In this document: positions 24,401-43,200 of the stretch, piece after piece
Layout: each line of letters begins with the position of its first letter
Position numbering within the stretch: the stretch's first letter is position 1
NCBI RefSeq assembly: GCF_051622035.1
Contig: NC_135359.1
Coordinates: forward strand, 23,842,001 to 23,906,000
Length of the DNA: 64,000 nt
Direction of reading: 5' to 3'
Origin: Arctopsyche grandis
Taxonomy: Eukaryota; Arthropoda; Insecta; Trichoptera; Hydropsychidae
Program-made: the position numbers and the translations under genes
Notes under the pieces: generated by a model
Told to the model about the DNA's origin: nothing
The model's database searches: none
The model's input: only the letters and a program-made list of their open reading frames with translations

Positions 24401-27400
24401 CCTTTTGACCTTTTAAATTATTTTTATATTCTTGATATTTAATGTGTATAATAATTATAGTGATTCTGTTTTAAAAAAATAATTTGAACAAAATTCGACA
24501 ACCAGAAGTAGAACTTTTGTTTTGTGTAAGTTTCCCTACATTTGCGCTTAATTTGTATCGAAAATGCCCTCATAGCCGGTATGTGTGAACGTTTATGTAT
24601 GTCTAATTATCGAATTTTGTTTTGTGACCTTCATATATTCCTCAAATACATAGATATATTCATGGGTTGGTCACATCTGATTTTTTTTTTAATTAATATG
24701 CCTTTTTTCACAGGAAATCTCATCTATCGGTTGAGAGGTGTCGATGCAGATGGGGATCGCCTTCAGTTTGGAGTTCGAGATCAGCCCGGAAGCGACATAT
24801 TTAGAATAGAATCCACTTCAGCCAACGAAGCCAATGTTTTCCTAGCCAAAGAATTAGATAGAGAAGTACTCTTTGATTTGAAATATTCAATTTCATTCAA
24901 TAACGTGCACCTCCATATAAAGTTTCCAAAATACAATAGTCTTCAAATATGGTGTTCAGTATCAAAAAAAACCAGTTAAATATACACAGTATACAATTTG
25001 TGTCAAGGATTTTTCCTATGAACTATAATTAAACAGCAATCATAGGGGAAAAACAATGAAAATTTAAGCGGCCATACATAACTGGGTACAAAATGAATTA
25101 TAAATTTATTACCATGTTTGATCCCATAACATTATTCATAATTAATTATATTCATTTCGGTCGTTATATAATGAACCTCAGCATGTTAATAACAATGTGA
25201 TTTTTTTTTCACTTTTCCGATGTGAAAGATAATTTACACTTGCGAAAAGATCTGTCAAATTCACACGAAAATATTATACACTTAGTACGTCATAAATAAG
25301 ATTATTTTATTATTACATTAACAATTTAATTTATAAGATTTTCATCGTACACATGTCCTCAAATTTACCATTATGAACACATGAGAACTGTTATACATAC
25401 ACGGTACTGATCTTTCTGAAAAACTTTCTACTTATTTTTGTGCACCTTATATTCCTACGATACAAAAATTTTGTATTATATTTGAAACATTTGAGCAAAT
25501 CCATATCTAAACGTATTTACAGATAAGAGACGAATATGCCTTAGTGTTAACCCTCACAGACGGTCACCTCGGTGATGGTAATTTCATCACCCAAAGTATA
25601 TTATTGTTGGTGGAAGATGTAAACGACAACGAACCAGTATTTAAGCCATACCCCACTGCCCTTAGTGTAAAAGAAGATTCCTCACAAGGAATATTGACAT
25701 CGGTCGAAGCTACAGATTTAGACGAAGGCGCCTATGGACAAGTACATAATATAATAAACAAAATAAATAACTATTCGATTATTACATGATGTAGCTAAAT
25801 ATTTTGATTAATTTCAGGTTGTTTACAATTTGCAAGAATTGGATGGAGATTCAGATGTATTTTCAATACAAACAATAAACGGAAGAGGAGTTATACGGCT
25901 AGTTGGAGAATTGGACTATGAGAACAAGTCTTTGTATCAATTAAGAATTTTAGCCATCGATAGAGCTAATCAAGGGCGTGTCAACACGGGAACGGCAGCC
26001 ATATTAGTAAAAGTTCAGGATGTTGAAGATCAACCTCCACAATTCGTAGGTGTCACACCGGTTACTAGAATCAGTGAGGATTCACCAGTCGGCACGTCAG
26101 TTTTAAAAGGTGAAAATCCCATATACATACATACGTCTTGAGAAAATCTCGTGCATTACACATTTCTGAAAATTTTATCGTTAGCTCAAATACTTAACTG
26201 AAATGTTGATATAAAATATATTATATATTAATATATTAATTATGCTTTTAGTGCATGCTATTGATGGTGATCGTGGCGTCAATAATAGAATATCGTACAG
26301 TATCATATCCGGCGGTGAAGAACAATTCGATATTGATCGCAATTCTGGAGTAATATTCACCATAAATCCATTAGATAGGGAAGATCCTGAAAATAATAAT
26401 GGCGCTTATATTTTGGAAATTTTAGTAAGTAAAACCACCGAAGGAAAATCGTTCACTTCTCCCAGACACAAACCACAATTTTCCTATAATTTTAATTTTA
26501 GCCAAAAGATGTCGCTAAATATTTTCCAATATATTGACATCGAAGAGAATAAATTTATTATAAAAATTATCAAAAATATTAATAAATAAAAATTGCAAAC
26601 TTTCGATCTAGGCTACGGAGGAATCACACACAATCACACCACTTCCTACTGCCATGACAGAAGTGACAATAATATTGACAGATGTTAATGATGAGACTCC
26701 TCAATTCCGCAGTAAACGATACATATGCGAGGTCATCGAAAATGCTCAGCAAAATACTCCCATAACATTTTTACAAGATGCCATACCAGAAGTTTATGAC
26801 TACGATCAGGTATTCTACTTACGAAAATCAAAATAACTACAACGCATATAAACTACGTATTCTAATAAAGTTATTTTAAGGGCAAAAATGGAACGTTCGA
26901 ATTGTATCTTGAAGGAGATAAAGACGTGTTTGAAGTTACTCCTTCTAGAGGTGTAAATGAAGCTTCTTTCCTCATACGAGTCAACAACCCATCATTCTTA
27001 GACTACGAGCAAGTAACTGTGATGAATTTTACACTTATAGCCAAGGAAACCGTTCTAACAAAACCCAAAATGAGGTATTACTAAATAAAAACCCATTTTA
27101 ATTTTTTTTTTTTGTTTAAATCTGTAGTATTAAGACATTTCTAAATTTGCAGTGTTGTACCAATTACGGTATACATTCGAGATGGAAACGATAACTTTCC
27201 GGAATTCACTGAACCCATGTACGATGTATCTATACAGGAGAATTGTGGTGTGGGCACAACTGTCGCGTGGATTCAAGCACTCGATGATGATTCTGGAAAT
27301 TATGGAACTAGGGGTATTCGATATACTAATCTCGGAGGAGGTATATCCCACCTGTAAGTTTGGAGTTATTGTTGTAGTATTATATTTTTATTTTATTTAA

Positions 27401-30400
27401 TAATGAAAATAATATAAACCTTGTAACGAATCTTTTTGCAGTTTGAGTTTGAATGCACTGTCTGGAGTAATAACAGTCAAATCACCTGGTGGTACCAGTT
27501 TTGATAGAGAGCTCGTTTCAAGACATTTTCTAACAGTAGAAGCACGGGATGATTTAGGTCAAGGGAATAGGAACACTGTACAATTGGTGATCAATATTGA
27601 AGACGTCAATGACAATGCGCCTATATTTCTGCAAAATAAATATGAAACAAGACTTTTAGAAGGAGAATCTGATTTTGAAGTGCCGCTTGTGTTAGAAGCT
27701 AGAGATGCTGATTTAAACGGTAAATAAATTTCAAACTAAATAAAATTATTACTGACGCATTCTCAATAAAATCATATTAAAAATAATTACAGGAACTAGA
27801 AATAGTCGTATTGAATACTCAATAGTCAATGGAGATTACAAGGATAATTTTACAATAGATCTGACAAGTGGTGTACTCCAGCCGAGTGAACCAATGGATT
27901 TTGAACAATTGGCAGGCGACAATGGGAACGTCAGACCGATCCAATTAACAGTAAGGAAGTTTCATTACATTATTTCTATGATGCATGCATTCACAAAACT
28001 AAATGTTTCATTTAAACAAAGGTACGTGCACGTGATTTTGGAATTCCACCACTTTCGTCGGAAGTACCAGTCACTATTTACGTGCAAGATGTCAACGATC
28101 ATGCTCCATTGTTTCAACAGATGATATACAAGAGATCAATACCTGAAGATATGCCTGGAGGCACTCCAGTTTTAGAGGTCAGATCGTTTATACAGCTTTA
28201 ACCTAGACGAAAGGTGACATTTTCTCAAACAATGCATAAAATTTCAGGTACAAGCGTTTGACAGCGATGGATCGTCGCCTAACAATCAAGTTGTTTACAG
28301 AATACAAAAAGGAGCTGGAGACAAATTTGTTATTGGTTCTGAAAATGGAATAATTTCCGTTGCGCCGGGCTCTGATCTCGACCCGGATAGGACGAATCCT
28401 AAAAGCAATAAATATACATTAACTGTGGTACAGTGTTTCATATAGATTTATACAATACATAAATTCAATTGAATTTAAATTTCAAATTAAATTTTAATAT
28501 TCAGATTGCCTTGGATGGTGGCATTGGAGAACAGCAATTGAATGCGGCTGTTTTAGTAAATATATCTATAGTTGATGTGAATAATAAACCACCAGTGTTC
28601 GTCGAACCCGGAACAATAAGTGTTAAAGAAAATACACAGGTATTTAAAATATGTGATTTAATAATAAAATATAATTTTTGTTGATGAAACTAATGTTATT
28701 GAATATTAAGGTTGGGACATACGTATATCGTGCTGTTGCAAACGATCCCGACAACATGCCGATACTCAGATACAATTTAGATCTTCAAAACAGCATTGCA
28801 AAAAACGAAGAGGGAACTATTGTCAAAATTTCAGATTATGATTATATGACAGCTTGGGATTTGAACCCGTTAGACGGAATGTTGAGAGTAGTTAGATTGT
28901 TGGACCGTGAGAAGGTTGAAATTATACGTTTAGGTATAGTCGTCGAGGACATTGCAGCCGTCACAGGCGGGGATAAACAAACAGCTTCAGGTAAACATTA
29001 TTAATGCAGATACAAAATATTCAGAAACCTTGAAGAATGAAACGAGTGAATAAATTTGAATTTCAGCAACGTTGACTATAATCATAGAAGATGAAAACGA
29101 TAACAATCCGAAGTTTAGAAAACCTTTTTATAAACGATCTATAACGGAAAATACAAAGAATGGTGCGACAATAGCGAATATAGTAGCAGACGATGTTGAT
29201 AAAAATAGATCCATTACATATTCCTTAGAAGGTAATTAACAAATTATATAACAATTTTTTAATCAATATTATATTCAAAATGATACCTATTTATTTATGC
29301 GATTATAGGTCCTTCTGAAATGATTAAATTAGTCCATTTAGAACCTGATACTGGAGAAATATTGGTTGCTAATAAAATTGATCACGAGACTTATCCATGG
29401 TTAAATTTAACAGTGAAAGCAACCGATTCTGGAATTCCTCCACGTTCTTCACTAGTCGATTTGTTCATCCAGGTTATTTATAATGAAAAAAAAATTTAAA
29501 AAGTATTTTATTTACAAACATATGTACCTTATAATAATAAAAAAAAAACATTTTAAAGGTATTAGATGAGAATGATAACAATCCATACTTTGTATTTGAA
29601 TCTACAACGATTAGCGTCTTAGAAGATACTCATCCAGGTACACCGTTAGCCGTCATTGCGGCACGAGACTCGGACTCTGGCGAATATGGAAAAATCACAT
29701 ACCTGATGGATCACATTGCAACTAAAGTACGTCAATATGCAACACTTTAAACATTAAAATGACAAATATTATATAGCAATCTTATGATTAGGGTAAATTT
29801 TCAATAAATGCTGAGAATGGAACATTAAGTGTAGCCGATTGGCTGGACAGAGAAACCCAATCTACGTACACATTAGTCGTCGAAGCGTGGGACAACTATC
29901 AATTCGGATACCTTAGCGGAGAGAGCCGAAACGCTTTCAAACAAATTCTGTTAGTATAAAAAATAATATAATAGGCTTCTATTTTATACATCTGTAATTA
30001 TTATTTATCTTTATATTCAGTATACAAGTTGATGATGTGAACGATAACGCCCCTGTTCTAACACTACCTCGTGAATGTATAACTATTACTGAATTTCACT
30101 CGGTGCGTGATCCGATAATGGCCATACATGCGACAGATGCTGATGATCCTCGCTTGGAAAATGGACAGATAGTTTTTGAAATTGTCGGTGGAAATGAACA
30201 AGGTAAGATAAAAATGAATGCAAAAAACTTCAAATCTAATATATAATTCCGAAAGAGATTTTGTAACTATTGTTGGTTCGTAGAAAAGCAAATGAATATG
30301 CAAATAAATTTAATAAAACATTTACTATTAGATTGGCCACGTTTAAGCGGTTTATATTACAAATACCGAGCGAAGCCGGTTAAAAACACTAGTGACAAAT

Positions 30401-33010
30401 AATTAAATAATTCATTACTTTCAGAATTGTTTCAAATAAATCAATTGCCAAGCGACTTTTCAAGTGCACAAATAGTGTCAACCAAGCCTTTAAAAGACAG
30501 ATATGGAAATTATACATTGACTATTGAAGCCAGTGATCTTGGAGAACCGACTAATAGCGTGCAGGAAGATATGTCAATATGTGTGACAGATTATAATGAT
30601 CATGCTCCACTTTTTGTGAGCCCACCTCAAAATGTCACAATTAGAATACCAGAGGTAAAGTGTTCACACAGGAAGAACATTCTCGAAAATTTTGAAGATG
30701 AACTTGAATCATTTCTAATATTCCTACTCATTTCCAATATTGCAGAATGCTACAGTGGGAACGATGGTGGTCGAAGTTCATGCTATCGACGGTGACATAG
30801 GTCCCAATGGTGCAGTCAGGTATCGTCTAAAACAAGACGCCACGGGAAATTGGAGAACTTTCACGATCGATTCTACAAGCGGTATAATAAAATTGAAGCA
30901 TCCACTGGATCGAGAGAAGCAAAAAATATACGACGTACGTATAATCCCACATTTGCATTTACATAAGTTAACATGCTCTAACAAAAATACTTTTATTTTA
31001 TAGATTAGAGTTGAGGCGTATGACTTGGGTTTACCGACACCCTTGAGTTCAGATTTGGATCTGACTATCTATGTTAGAAACGTAAACCACTACAGACCTC
31101 GTTTTGCACAATCAAAAATGTTTGTGAATTTCACCGAACACTCCACGCCTGGTGAAGAATGGGTGAAACTACCTCCCGTCATTGAAAGGGACGAAATTGA
31201 TATTTTAGATGATCCGACCGTGCCAGTTTGTTATTTCATAATTAGAGGCAATCATAAAGAACTTTTCGATTTGGATCAAGATAGTCATAAGTAAAGCATA
31301 ATAAATATAATTGTAAAACAATCGTAACACAGTAACTATAGTGTTATCATTCGTATTTTAGACTTACTTTAGCAAAAGAAATCGATCGAGAGATAGAAGC
31401 CGATCACTCGCTGATAGTGCATGCAACCGAAGATTGTATATTGGCGCCTAAATATTCTGAAAACGAAGAATTGGACGACTTCGAAGATACTATTATATAC
31501 GTCTACATCAACATAACAGATATCAATGACAATCCTCCAAAGTTTATAAATGAAATCTTCACTGGTGGTGTTACGACAGCCGCTGACTTTGGAACTCAAT
31601 TTATGCACGTCAAGGTATTAAATATCTTCATTTTTATTTACTTCTGCAAAAGCTCGTATCTCAAACCTAATTAGTAAAAATTATAGGCACTCGATCCAGA
31701 CAACGGTGAAAATGCACAAATATCATATTACCAAGTCGGTGACATACAAAAAACACTATCTGAAGGATTAGATAATTTACAAGGACCACCATTCTTAGTA
31801 GATAAAGATACAGGAGCTGTTCAACTTAATTTCGATCCACAGAAGGGCATGAAAGGATATTTTGATTTTAAGGTAAAATCTTTTTTTTAGTAATTTCAAA
31901 AGTATTCTATTAAATTAATATTCAACAATGATAAAATATTAGGTACTCGCAAATGATACGGGAAGTCTTCAAGACTTAGCAAGGGTGTTCATCTACTTGC
32001 TTAGGGAAGATCAACGAGTGAGGTTCGTGCTGAGGCAGCATCCATTCGAAGTCAGAGACAGAGTCCGTCCGTTCAGAGAAAGTTTAGCAAATGTGACAGG
32101 AGCCATAGTTAATATTGATGATTTTAGAATTCATGAAAACAAAGATGGATCAGTCGATGGAACTAAAACCGATCTATATCTACATTTGGTGAATGGTAAA
32201 GATCATTCCGTTTTAGAAGTGGATGAAGTTCTGACACTTGTAGACAAAAATATTGAACAGTTGGATTCGTTATTTAAGGTAATCAGCCTCGTTACATCAA
32301 TGTTTGTAATTTATTTATTATAATTTATATGTAGTTTACATGTGTATCTGTTTTTATTGCATTACAGGAGTTCAACGTACTCGATACGCAGCCTGCAGAG
32401 TATCAACCTTTGACTGCAGATATGGTGACAGCTAATCAAACTGTGTTTTGGTTGGTTTCAATAAGTCTATTTTTGGGTGTTTTATTGATCTTGTGTGTAA
32501 TGTTGTGTTTAACTCAACGAGCTAATTATGTACGACAACTTAAAGCAGCAACTGCAACTGCATATGGTATGTATATCTTACTTAATTGAAAAAATATATA
32601 TATTCTCATTGTAATAGTGTGAATGTCATGTGTGGTTTCGTGTATTTATTGCAGAAACGACAACTCCTGGTGAATCTGATATGACTATAAGAAGTATGGG
32701 TGGCCGAGTCCCAAACACAAACAAACACAGCACACAGGGTAGTAACCCTATTTGGCTGAGGGCATATGAAAATGACTGGTATAAAAATGATGAGGATCAA
32801 GTCAGTCAATCGGAGAGGGATTCTTTGGATGAAAATGTTGTAACTGAGAATATAGCAAACGGAAAACCATACTTTATCAACACGGAGCATTTCCGTTCTC
32901 CTGAAAATTCATTGAATAGTGACCTTCAGGCAAATCAGTCAAAATACAATGTTTACCAACAAATAGAACAAATTAATAACATGAAAAATCTCGAAACAAC
33001 AGAATTGTAA
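18439..33010 (+). CDS. Cad87A: Cadherin-87A orthologue (14 cadherin repeats, 27 coding exons)
   Basis: Calcium-dependent adhesion protein of the plasma membrane. Joining the exons gives an open frame of 1899 residues, close to Drosophila Cad87A (about 1975). An N-terminal signal segment (WIWWCMVATCVAA, about residues 30-45) is followed by NRPPRF. Fourteen cadherin repeats follow, with Ca-binding linkers seen as DVNDN about 155, DVED 264, DVND 374, DGNDN 490, DVNDN 603, DVNDH 717, DVNN 829, DENDN 951 and 1057, DVNDN 1165, DYNDH 1279, a degenerate NVNHY 1388, and DINDN 1512. One membrane span lies at about 1741-1763 and the cytoplasmic tail is 136 residues. No catenin-binding region is evident. 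The start at 18439 (context CCAAATGG) is preferred because it puts the hydrophobic segment near the N-terminus. An in-frame ATG at 18370 would add 23 residues. Orthology is from recalled family sequence, not from a search. Confidence 0.93.
20325..20490 (-). mobile_element. RTE-like retrotransposon 3' end fragment
   Basis: On the minus strand it reads AATGTGTGGGATGAGATGG, ATGAGAGTTGCCCAAAACC, GACGAATGG and CTTCATCCAGCAGTGGATGG, the same order as the end of the 4690-5312 element. Those words translate as VWDEMDESCPK or, in the neighbouring frame, RVAQNRDEW…FIQQWM. It is truncated at its 5' side and the GAT tail is reduced to GGTGATTACG. It lies inside Cad87A intron 1, antisense to the gene. Confidence 0.75.
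22158..22933. mobile_element. hAT-type MITE with CAGTG(A/G)CGTGCC ends
   Basis: Left end CAGTGACGTGCCGTGAAAAT and right end, reverse-complemented, CAGTGGCGTGCCGTGAAAAT form a 20 bp terminal inverted repeat with one mismatch. The flanks ATACATAC (22150-22157) and AAACATAC (22934-22941) give an 8 bp target duplication with one mismatch, although the flank is itself a CATA microsatellite. Sub-terminal CCCG/CGGG and many TTTACCGGTAAAT-like palindromes are also inverted. It is 776 bp with no transposase frame, so non-autonomous. The CAGTG ends and 8 bp duplication are hAT hallmarks. It lies in Cad87A intron 1. Confidence 0.85.
30306..30400 (-). repeat. Interspersed repeat with CGGCTTCGCTCGGTAT core, copy 2
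   Basis: The reverse complement contains ACCGGCTTCGCTCGGTATT, then TAATATAAACCGCTTAAAC and TTTTATTAAATTT, matching copy 1 at 1489-1580. It sits in Cad87A intron 19, which at 222 bp is longer than most of its neighbours because of this insertion. Confidence 0.8.
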
Positions 33011-34794
33011 TATAAATGAATAAAAATGTAAAATAAGAAGTTTTTTTTAAATTGTGTTAGGAAGGATAAAAAACAAAATCGGGTAGAATGATCGGATGTG
33101 ACAAATGCTAATTTTTTTTATGTAAAATCTTGTATTAGCATTTTCGTCTACCAGTGTTTTGATTCTCAAGACATGTTTAGTCAAAGGAGTACTATAATAA
33201 TGTTTGGGAATATTATGCGTGATATTTTGTAAATATATACAAGCAAAATAGATTTTGCATTTTTTATTTCTTTGTTCCTTACATAAATATGCCCACTGAT
33301 CAGCAATGAAAAAACATAATAAATACAACATGCAATTATAAAATAAAATTTTCAAAGTCTGAGTCCAGAATATTAAGAGTATTGATTGAATAAAATGATA
33401 AATGTTAATGATATAATATGACAAACGAGCCTTCACTTGAGCGGAATCAGTCAATCAACTAAATTTAAACTAGTTTGCGAGCAAAAAAATTATGATACGT
33501 AATACTTGATTTAAAGTAGAATTATTTTACAAATAGAAAAATCTTATCGGCTACTTGAATAACAGGAATTGCTACAAATTCTCCAGAGAGCATCTTTCAA
33601 TATGGATAGCATGCTCGGGTACACCTTTTAAAAGACTATTAGTTTGATTACTAAAATTAACAACTAGCCCAAATGGTCCATAATCATCATAAAACATATT
33701 CAACAGAGTGACAACATAATAAATTGTATAAGCTATATACATATAATACTCCTTTTATATTTATGTAAGGATACATTCATTTCTTCACAACGAATATGCT
33801 TAAAAGTAGACCGCTGGACCAAAATGGGCATACAAGTAAAAATAATTATGTATTTTCATACTTTACGATAAATTTACACCAGTTTCGAAAACCCAAACAA
33901 AACTCCCACATGAATAAACTGGTGATTAGGCAGAGTCAAGACTGTTGTGAGCTGACTTATAATAAATTCTTATTTAATGTATGACAATTACTTGTCACAA
34001 TGCCTTGTGTTAAGTACCGTGTAGTCGGTCCCCTACCATATAAAAGTCACTAACGTTTGCATCCATATTACAATGATTAAATTATCAAGTTACAGCTAGG
34101 AAATTCTGAAAGGTAGGAATTAGGAATAAGACAAATGGGTGAGGAAATCAATACTCATATCTCCTTACAACCACAATATATTAAATAATATAATAAGAAT
34201 GCCATAATGAAAAAAGCTATCAGATACTTACAGATAAAATAGATCTAACCAGTACACTCCAAATTTTACTGTCAAAAAGCATATTGTGGATGATGGGCAC
34301 GGAGGTCAGAGAGAAATAGTTACCTAGCCGAGCCACAAATGCACATCCAAATAAAACTTTCTCATTATAAATAGCAAGTAACATATACATATTCCTTCGC
34401 ACACACACACAGATTCTGTGCAACTAGGCAGTATCCATTTCAGTGTTTCATGTCTCTTTAGACAATCGATTATATGTAAGTGACTGAAGAACCACAAAAA
34501 GACAAACTGATGTGGAGACGTACAAAGTTCATTGTAAATTTAAATGGGACACTTATCACTCACCAAGTTGAAAAATTAAAATTAACTAAATCATTATGAT
34601 ATATAAATTATTACTCCAGATATTTACGGATATTCATTTAACCGCTCAAAACGTTCTTACAACAATTAATTGTGTAACAAAATGTGGTGCAGGAGAGGAG
34701 AGAAAGACATGGGTTGAAGGACATAAGGGATTAGGATAAGGGGACCAAATAACGGAAAGGCGTGGGTAGTGCGGTTTTGTGGGATGCCTGCTCA
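33011..34794. other. Convergent 3' region between Cad87A and eff
   Basis: Holds the 3' untranslated parts of both genes. AATAAA on the plus strand occurs at 33019-33024, only nine bases after the Cad87A stop, and again at 33389-33394. The first clear AATAAA for the minus-strand gene (TTTATT on the plus strand) is near 33263-33268. If used, the two transcripts would overlap. The 135-codon minus-strand open frame at 33047-33454 has no recognisable motif. Confidence 0.5.
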
Positions 34795-40277
<5,483 letters not shown>

Positions 40278-43200
40278 GTCTGCGGGGCGCGCGGCCGAAC
40301 GGGCCGGCCGGTCTCACCAAGATGGCGGTCGCTGCGAACGGGGGCGGCGGCGGGGCGCGGGGCGGCGGCCGGACGAGAGACGAGCGAAGGGCGAGGAGCG
40401 GGGCGGCGCGGTGCGGTGCGGTGCGGTGCGGGAGCTCGCTGGCCGGCGATCGACTGGCGACGACCGCGTTCACGAATGACACGTACTCGAGCCGAGGGAC
40501 GTTCGCGAAATCCGGCCGCTCTCGCTCTCGCCTGCCACAATATGATAAAAAAAAAATCGCCGAACGGGTGTGACTCACTTGGCGCCCCTGTGCAAACGCA
40601 TTCGCCTTCGTATAAATTCGATCTAAATTCACCCTGAAACCTCAAAAATTTAAATAAACACTGATAAAACACCCCTCGATGGGCAAAACGATACTACAAA
40701 TAAAAACACAGAAAATTTTAAAAATAAATCAAAACAGACAATTTCCCTCGTAATAATCCACTAAAATATTCATAACTCATAAATAAGCAAAAATACATCG
40801 TCCGGTTGGATGAAAAATTGAGCGCTACGGCCAAAATTGTTCCATTGTTTTCTGCGCGTTGTGTGTTTTTTGCGTTCAAAAACCTCGTATGCGCTTTCGA
40901 ACGATATTTGGCGTGAGCGGCGTTCGCGAACGCTTCCGATTCTACGATTTGGAACGTTCGATTCGTTTTCGACGAATAAGTTACACACAATTCGAACGCA
41001 GGGCTGCCAGCCGTGTGCGCGAGTGCGATAAGGTACATGACGAGGAAGTGACGTCACCGGTATAGGAGCGCTATTTTTGGTTCGGTTCAAGTTTGAGTGC
41101 TCGTATTTTTGGCACATTGAGGAAGCACGCGGTTTTGACGCAAACCGTATACAACGATTAACGCTTTCTAGCACTTTTCCCTTTAATTCTTGTATTAAAT
41201 ACGATATTGACTGTCACGGTGCGTTTTTCTTTGTCTTAGAATTTAAAAATATTTGTGCGTTTATCTTAGCACCAACTAAATAGACATTTGATTAAGTGGG
41301 ACAAATAGATATTAATAAATCTCTGAAAAAACGCACCTCTTTGTATTTAAAAAATAATAAAAAAAATGTGACTACAGTGTGTTATGGGTAATAGATCTTA
41401 TTTAGCGTGAACTTTTATTTTATAATGTGTCCTCTACTCGCATAAAATTTCACATTAAATAAATGTTGTAACAATTTTCATACACGAACAAACGAATTCT
41501 CTTCGCGCTTCGTCCCTGAGATTGAAGTTTGTAATTGCTTAAATTTCTCTTTTTATGGCCATCAATAAACGTTTTATTGCGTCTCTGAAATTGCACATTC
41601 ATATTATCATTGAGAGTACCTATCAACAAGATGGATTTCATTTCCGAAAATCTAGGAATGTATCTACCTATATTTTGTCCATAGGTTCCATCGATAATAT
41701 ATTTTATATTTAATTATACACGATTTTGAAGAATAATCTTCGGGAGTAGAACACATTATAGTGTTATTTAAAAAAAAATGTATTTTCTCTGCCGATCTTA
41801 CCACTCAGAAAGCTTGCCAAGGTGCATAATTTATTTCCTGTACGCAGTAGTCACACTCTTGCACGGTTTTATTATATTGGGAACACACGTGGCGAGAACA
41901 GTCGAAATAAAAACTTTGTTTACCGCTGAACTTAATAATACAGTATATTTTTGACGCTTTATGGTGGAAGATAGCTTGTATAAATTTAGATTTTTCTTTT
42001 CATTCGCACCGGGAGACAATTTGAGATACTGAATACAGGTGCGACTTAATCGGCACATGTGATGCCAAATATTTCAGACGGTGACTTTTGAGCGAGTCGT
42101 CGCTGAAAACGTGAAAAACCCACGAGACACGTTGCATAGTCGGAATTCTGAACGACTCTCGCGTTCTGAATATAAAATGTCATGCCTATTTTTCGTTTCG
42201 CATATCGTCGTCAAGATTCAGCTGATGTGATTGTCGTTTCCGTTATCTGCAATTGACGCTCGCCGCAATTTGTGCAAGCGATAGTCATTGTGCCCACTTA
42301 CGAATTTCTATTGCCGGTTGCATTCGAAAATTTCTCAACTCGAATGGACTTATAGCACTCCTTATTCTGGTCACATCCACGTGTCGATTTATTGCGAAGT
42401 GACCCCATAACCTCGCGACACTTAAAAGGATTGCATCTAAACAAACACAAATTTCGGAATGCGAATCAACAAATCGTAAAAATATCGTCGGTTAAATTTA
42501 ACCTGAAAAATTCGGATATCTAAATTTAAGCTACATTCCGTGGAATTGAAACGCCTCGTTAGATTTCTGAAGGAAAATGCTTATAATGACATATAATACA
42601 AGGACTTCAATTGATAAAAAGAAAATTTTATAATGGATACATTGTATGTACATTTGCGCACAGATCGAGATAATTCAGTATTGAAAACAAATAATGATAT
42701 CTCAACTACGCGATTTACGTCATTTGCAGATTGAATTTTTTTATGTTTATGATTTTAATACATATTAAATATCTACTCTGTATTAAAATCAAATATAAAT
42801 TGTCTATGTATGGTTTATATACATATGTTTTCATAGGCGTCTTTGGATCAAATACGTATGCATTTACCTTGAACGTATTTTCAAAGCATAACAACACATT
42901 GGGTGCATTTCCATAATGCATTTTACTAATAAAATTTAGTGCGGTAAATAATAGACATTTTTCTTGCAGATTTTTATAAATAATATTACTGAACAGTGAT
43001 TTGATAAACAGATGACTGAAGTGTATAATTGACTATCTTCATTGTATATGAAATCGCTAATTACTTTTGAATATGCATTAAGTTTGTTGGTGATATATTG
43101 CGCAATTTTTTCTTTTTGTTTACGAAACTCGATTTTTTTATACCACCTGAGCAAAATCCCCCACTACCTATGGTTTCCGAAGCCTCTTGTTCCACCATCA

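Larger units (their letters stand above)
18650..24713 (+). other. Cad87A: Cad87A intron 1
   Basis: Starts gtgagt and ends tttttcacag. It holds a duplicated GCGAACACATTTGAAATTAT (19177 and 19236), a (CCCGTT)3 tract near 19290, an RTE-like retrotransposon end at 20325-20490 and a hAT-type MITE at 22158-22933. The stretch 23990-24540 has GACCGGAAAT, AACCGGAAGTAG and ACCAGAAGTAG motifs and looks like old repeat DNA. No separate gene is supported inside. Long first introns in adhesion genes often carry enhancers, but nothing here proves it. Confidence 0.8.
18439..33010 (+). other. Cad87A: Cad87A exon map
   Basis: Coding exons deduced from GT/AG sites and unbroken phase: 18439-18649, 24714-24865, 25523-25741, 25818-26109, 26252-26424, 26612-26809, 26881-27074, 27153-27353, 27442-27719, 27793-27950, 28022-28177, 28248-28427, 28505-28639, 28711-28990, 29067-29231, 29309-29472, 29559-29726, 29792-29949, 30021-30202, 30425-30654, 30746-30934, 31004-31290, 31362-31614, 31687-31872, 31943-32278, 32368-32566, 32655-33010. 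They sum to exactly 5700 bases. Most introns are 60-110 bp; intron 1 is about 6.1 kb and intron 2 about 0.66 kb. Weakest calls: the exon 2 donor (GAA then gtactc), the exon 7 acceptor (tttaag) and the exon 11 acceptor (acaaag). Confidence 0.88.

Noticed and set aside
33047..33454. 135-codon minus-strand open frame
   Set aside because: AT-biased composition, no motif, and lies in the 3' region of Cad87A.
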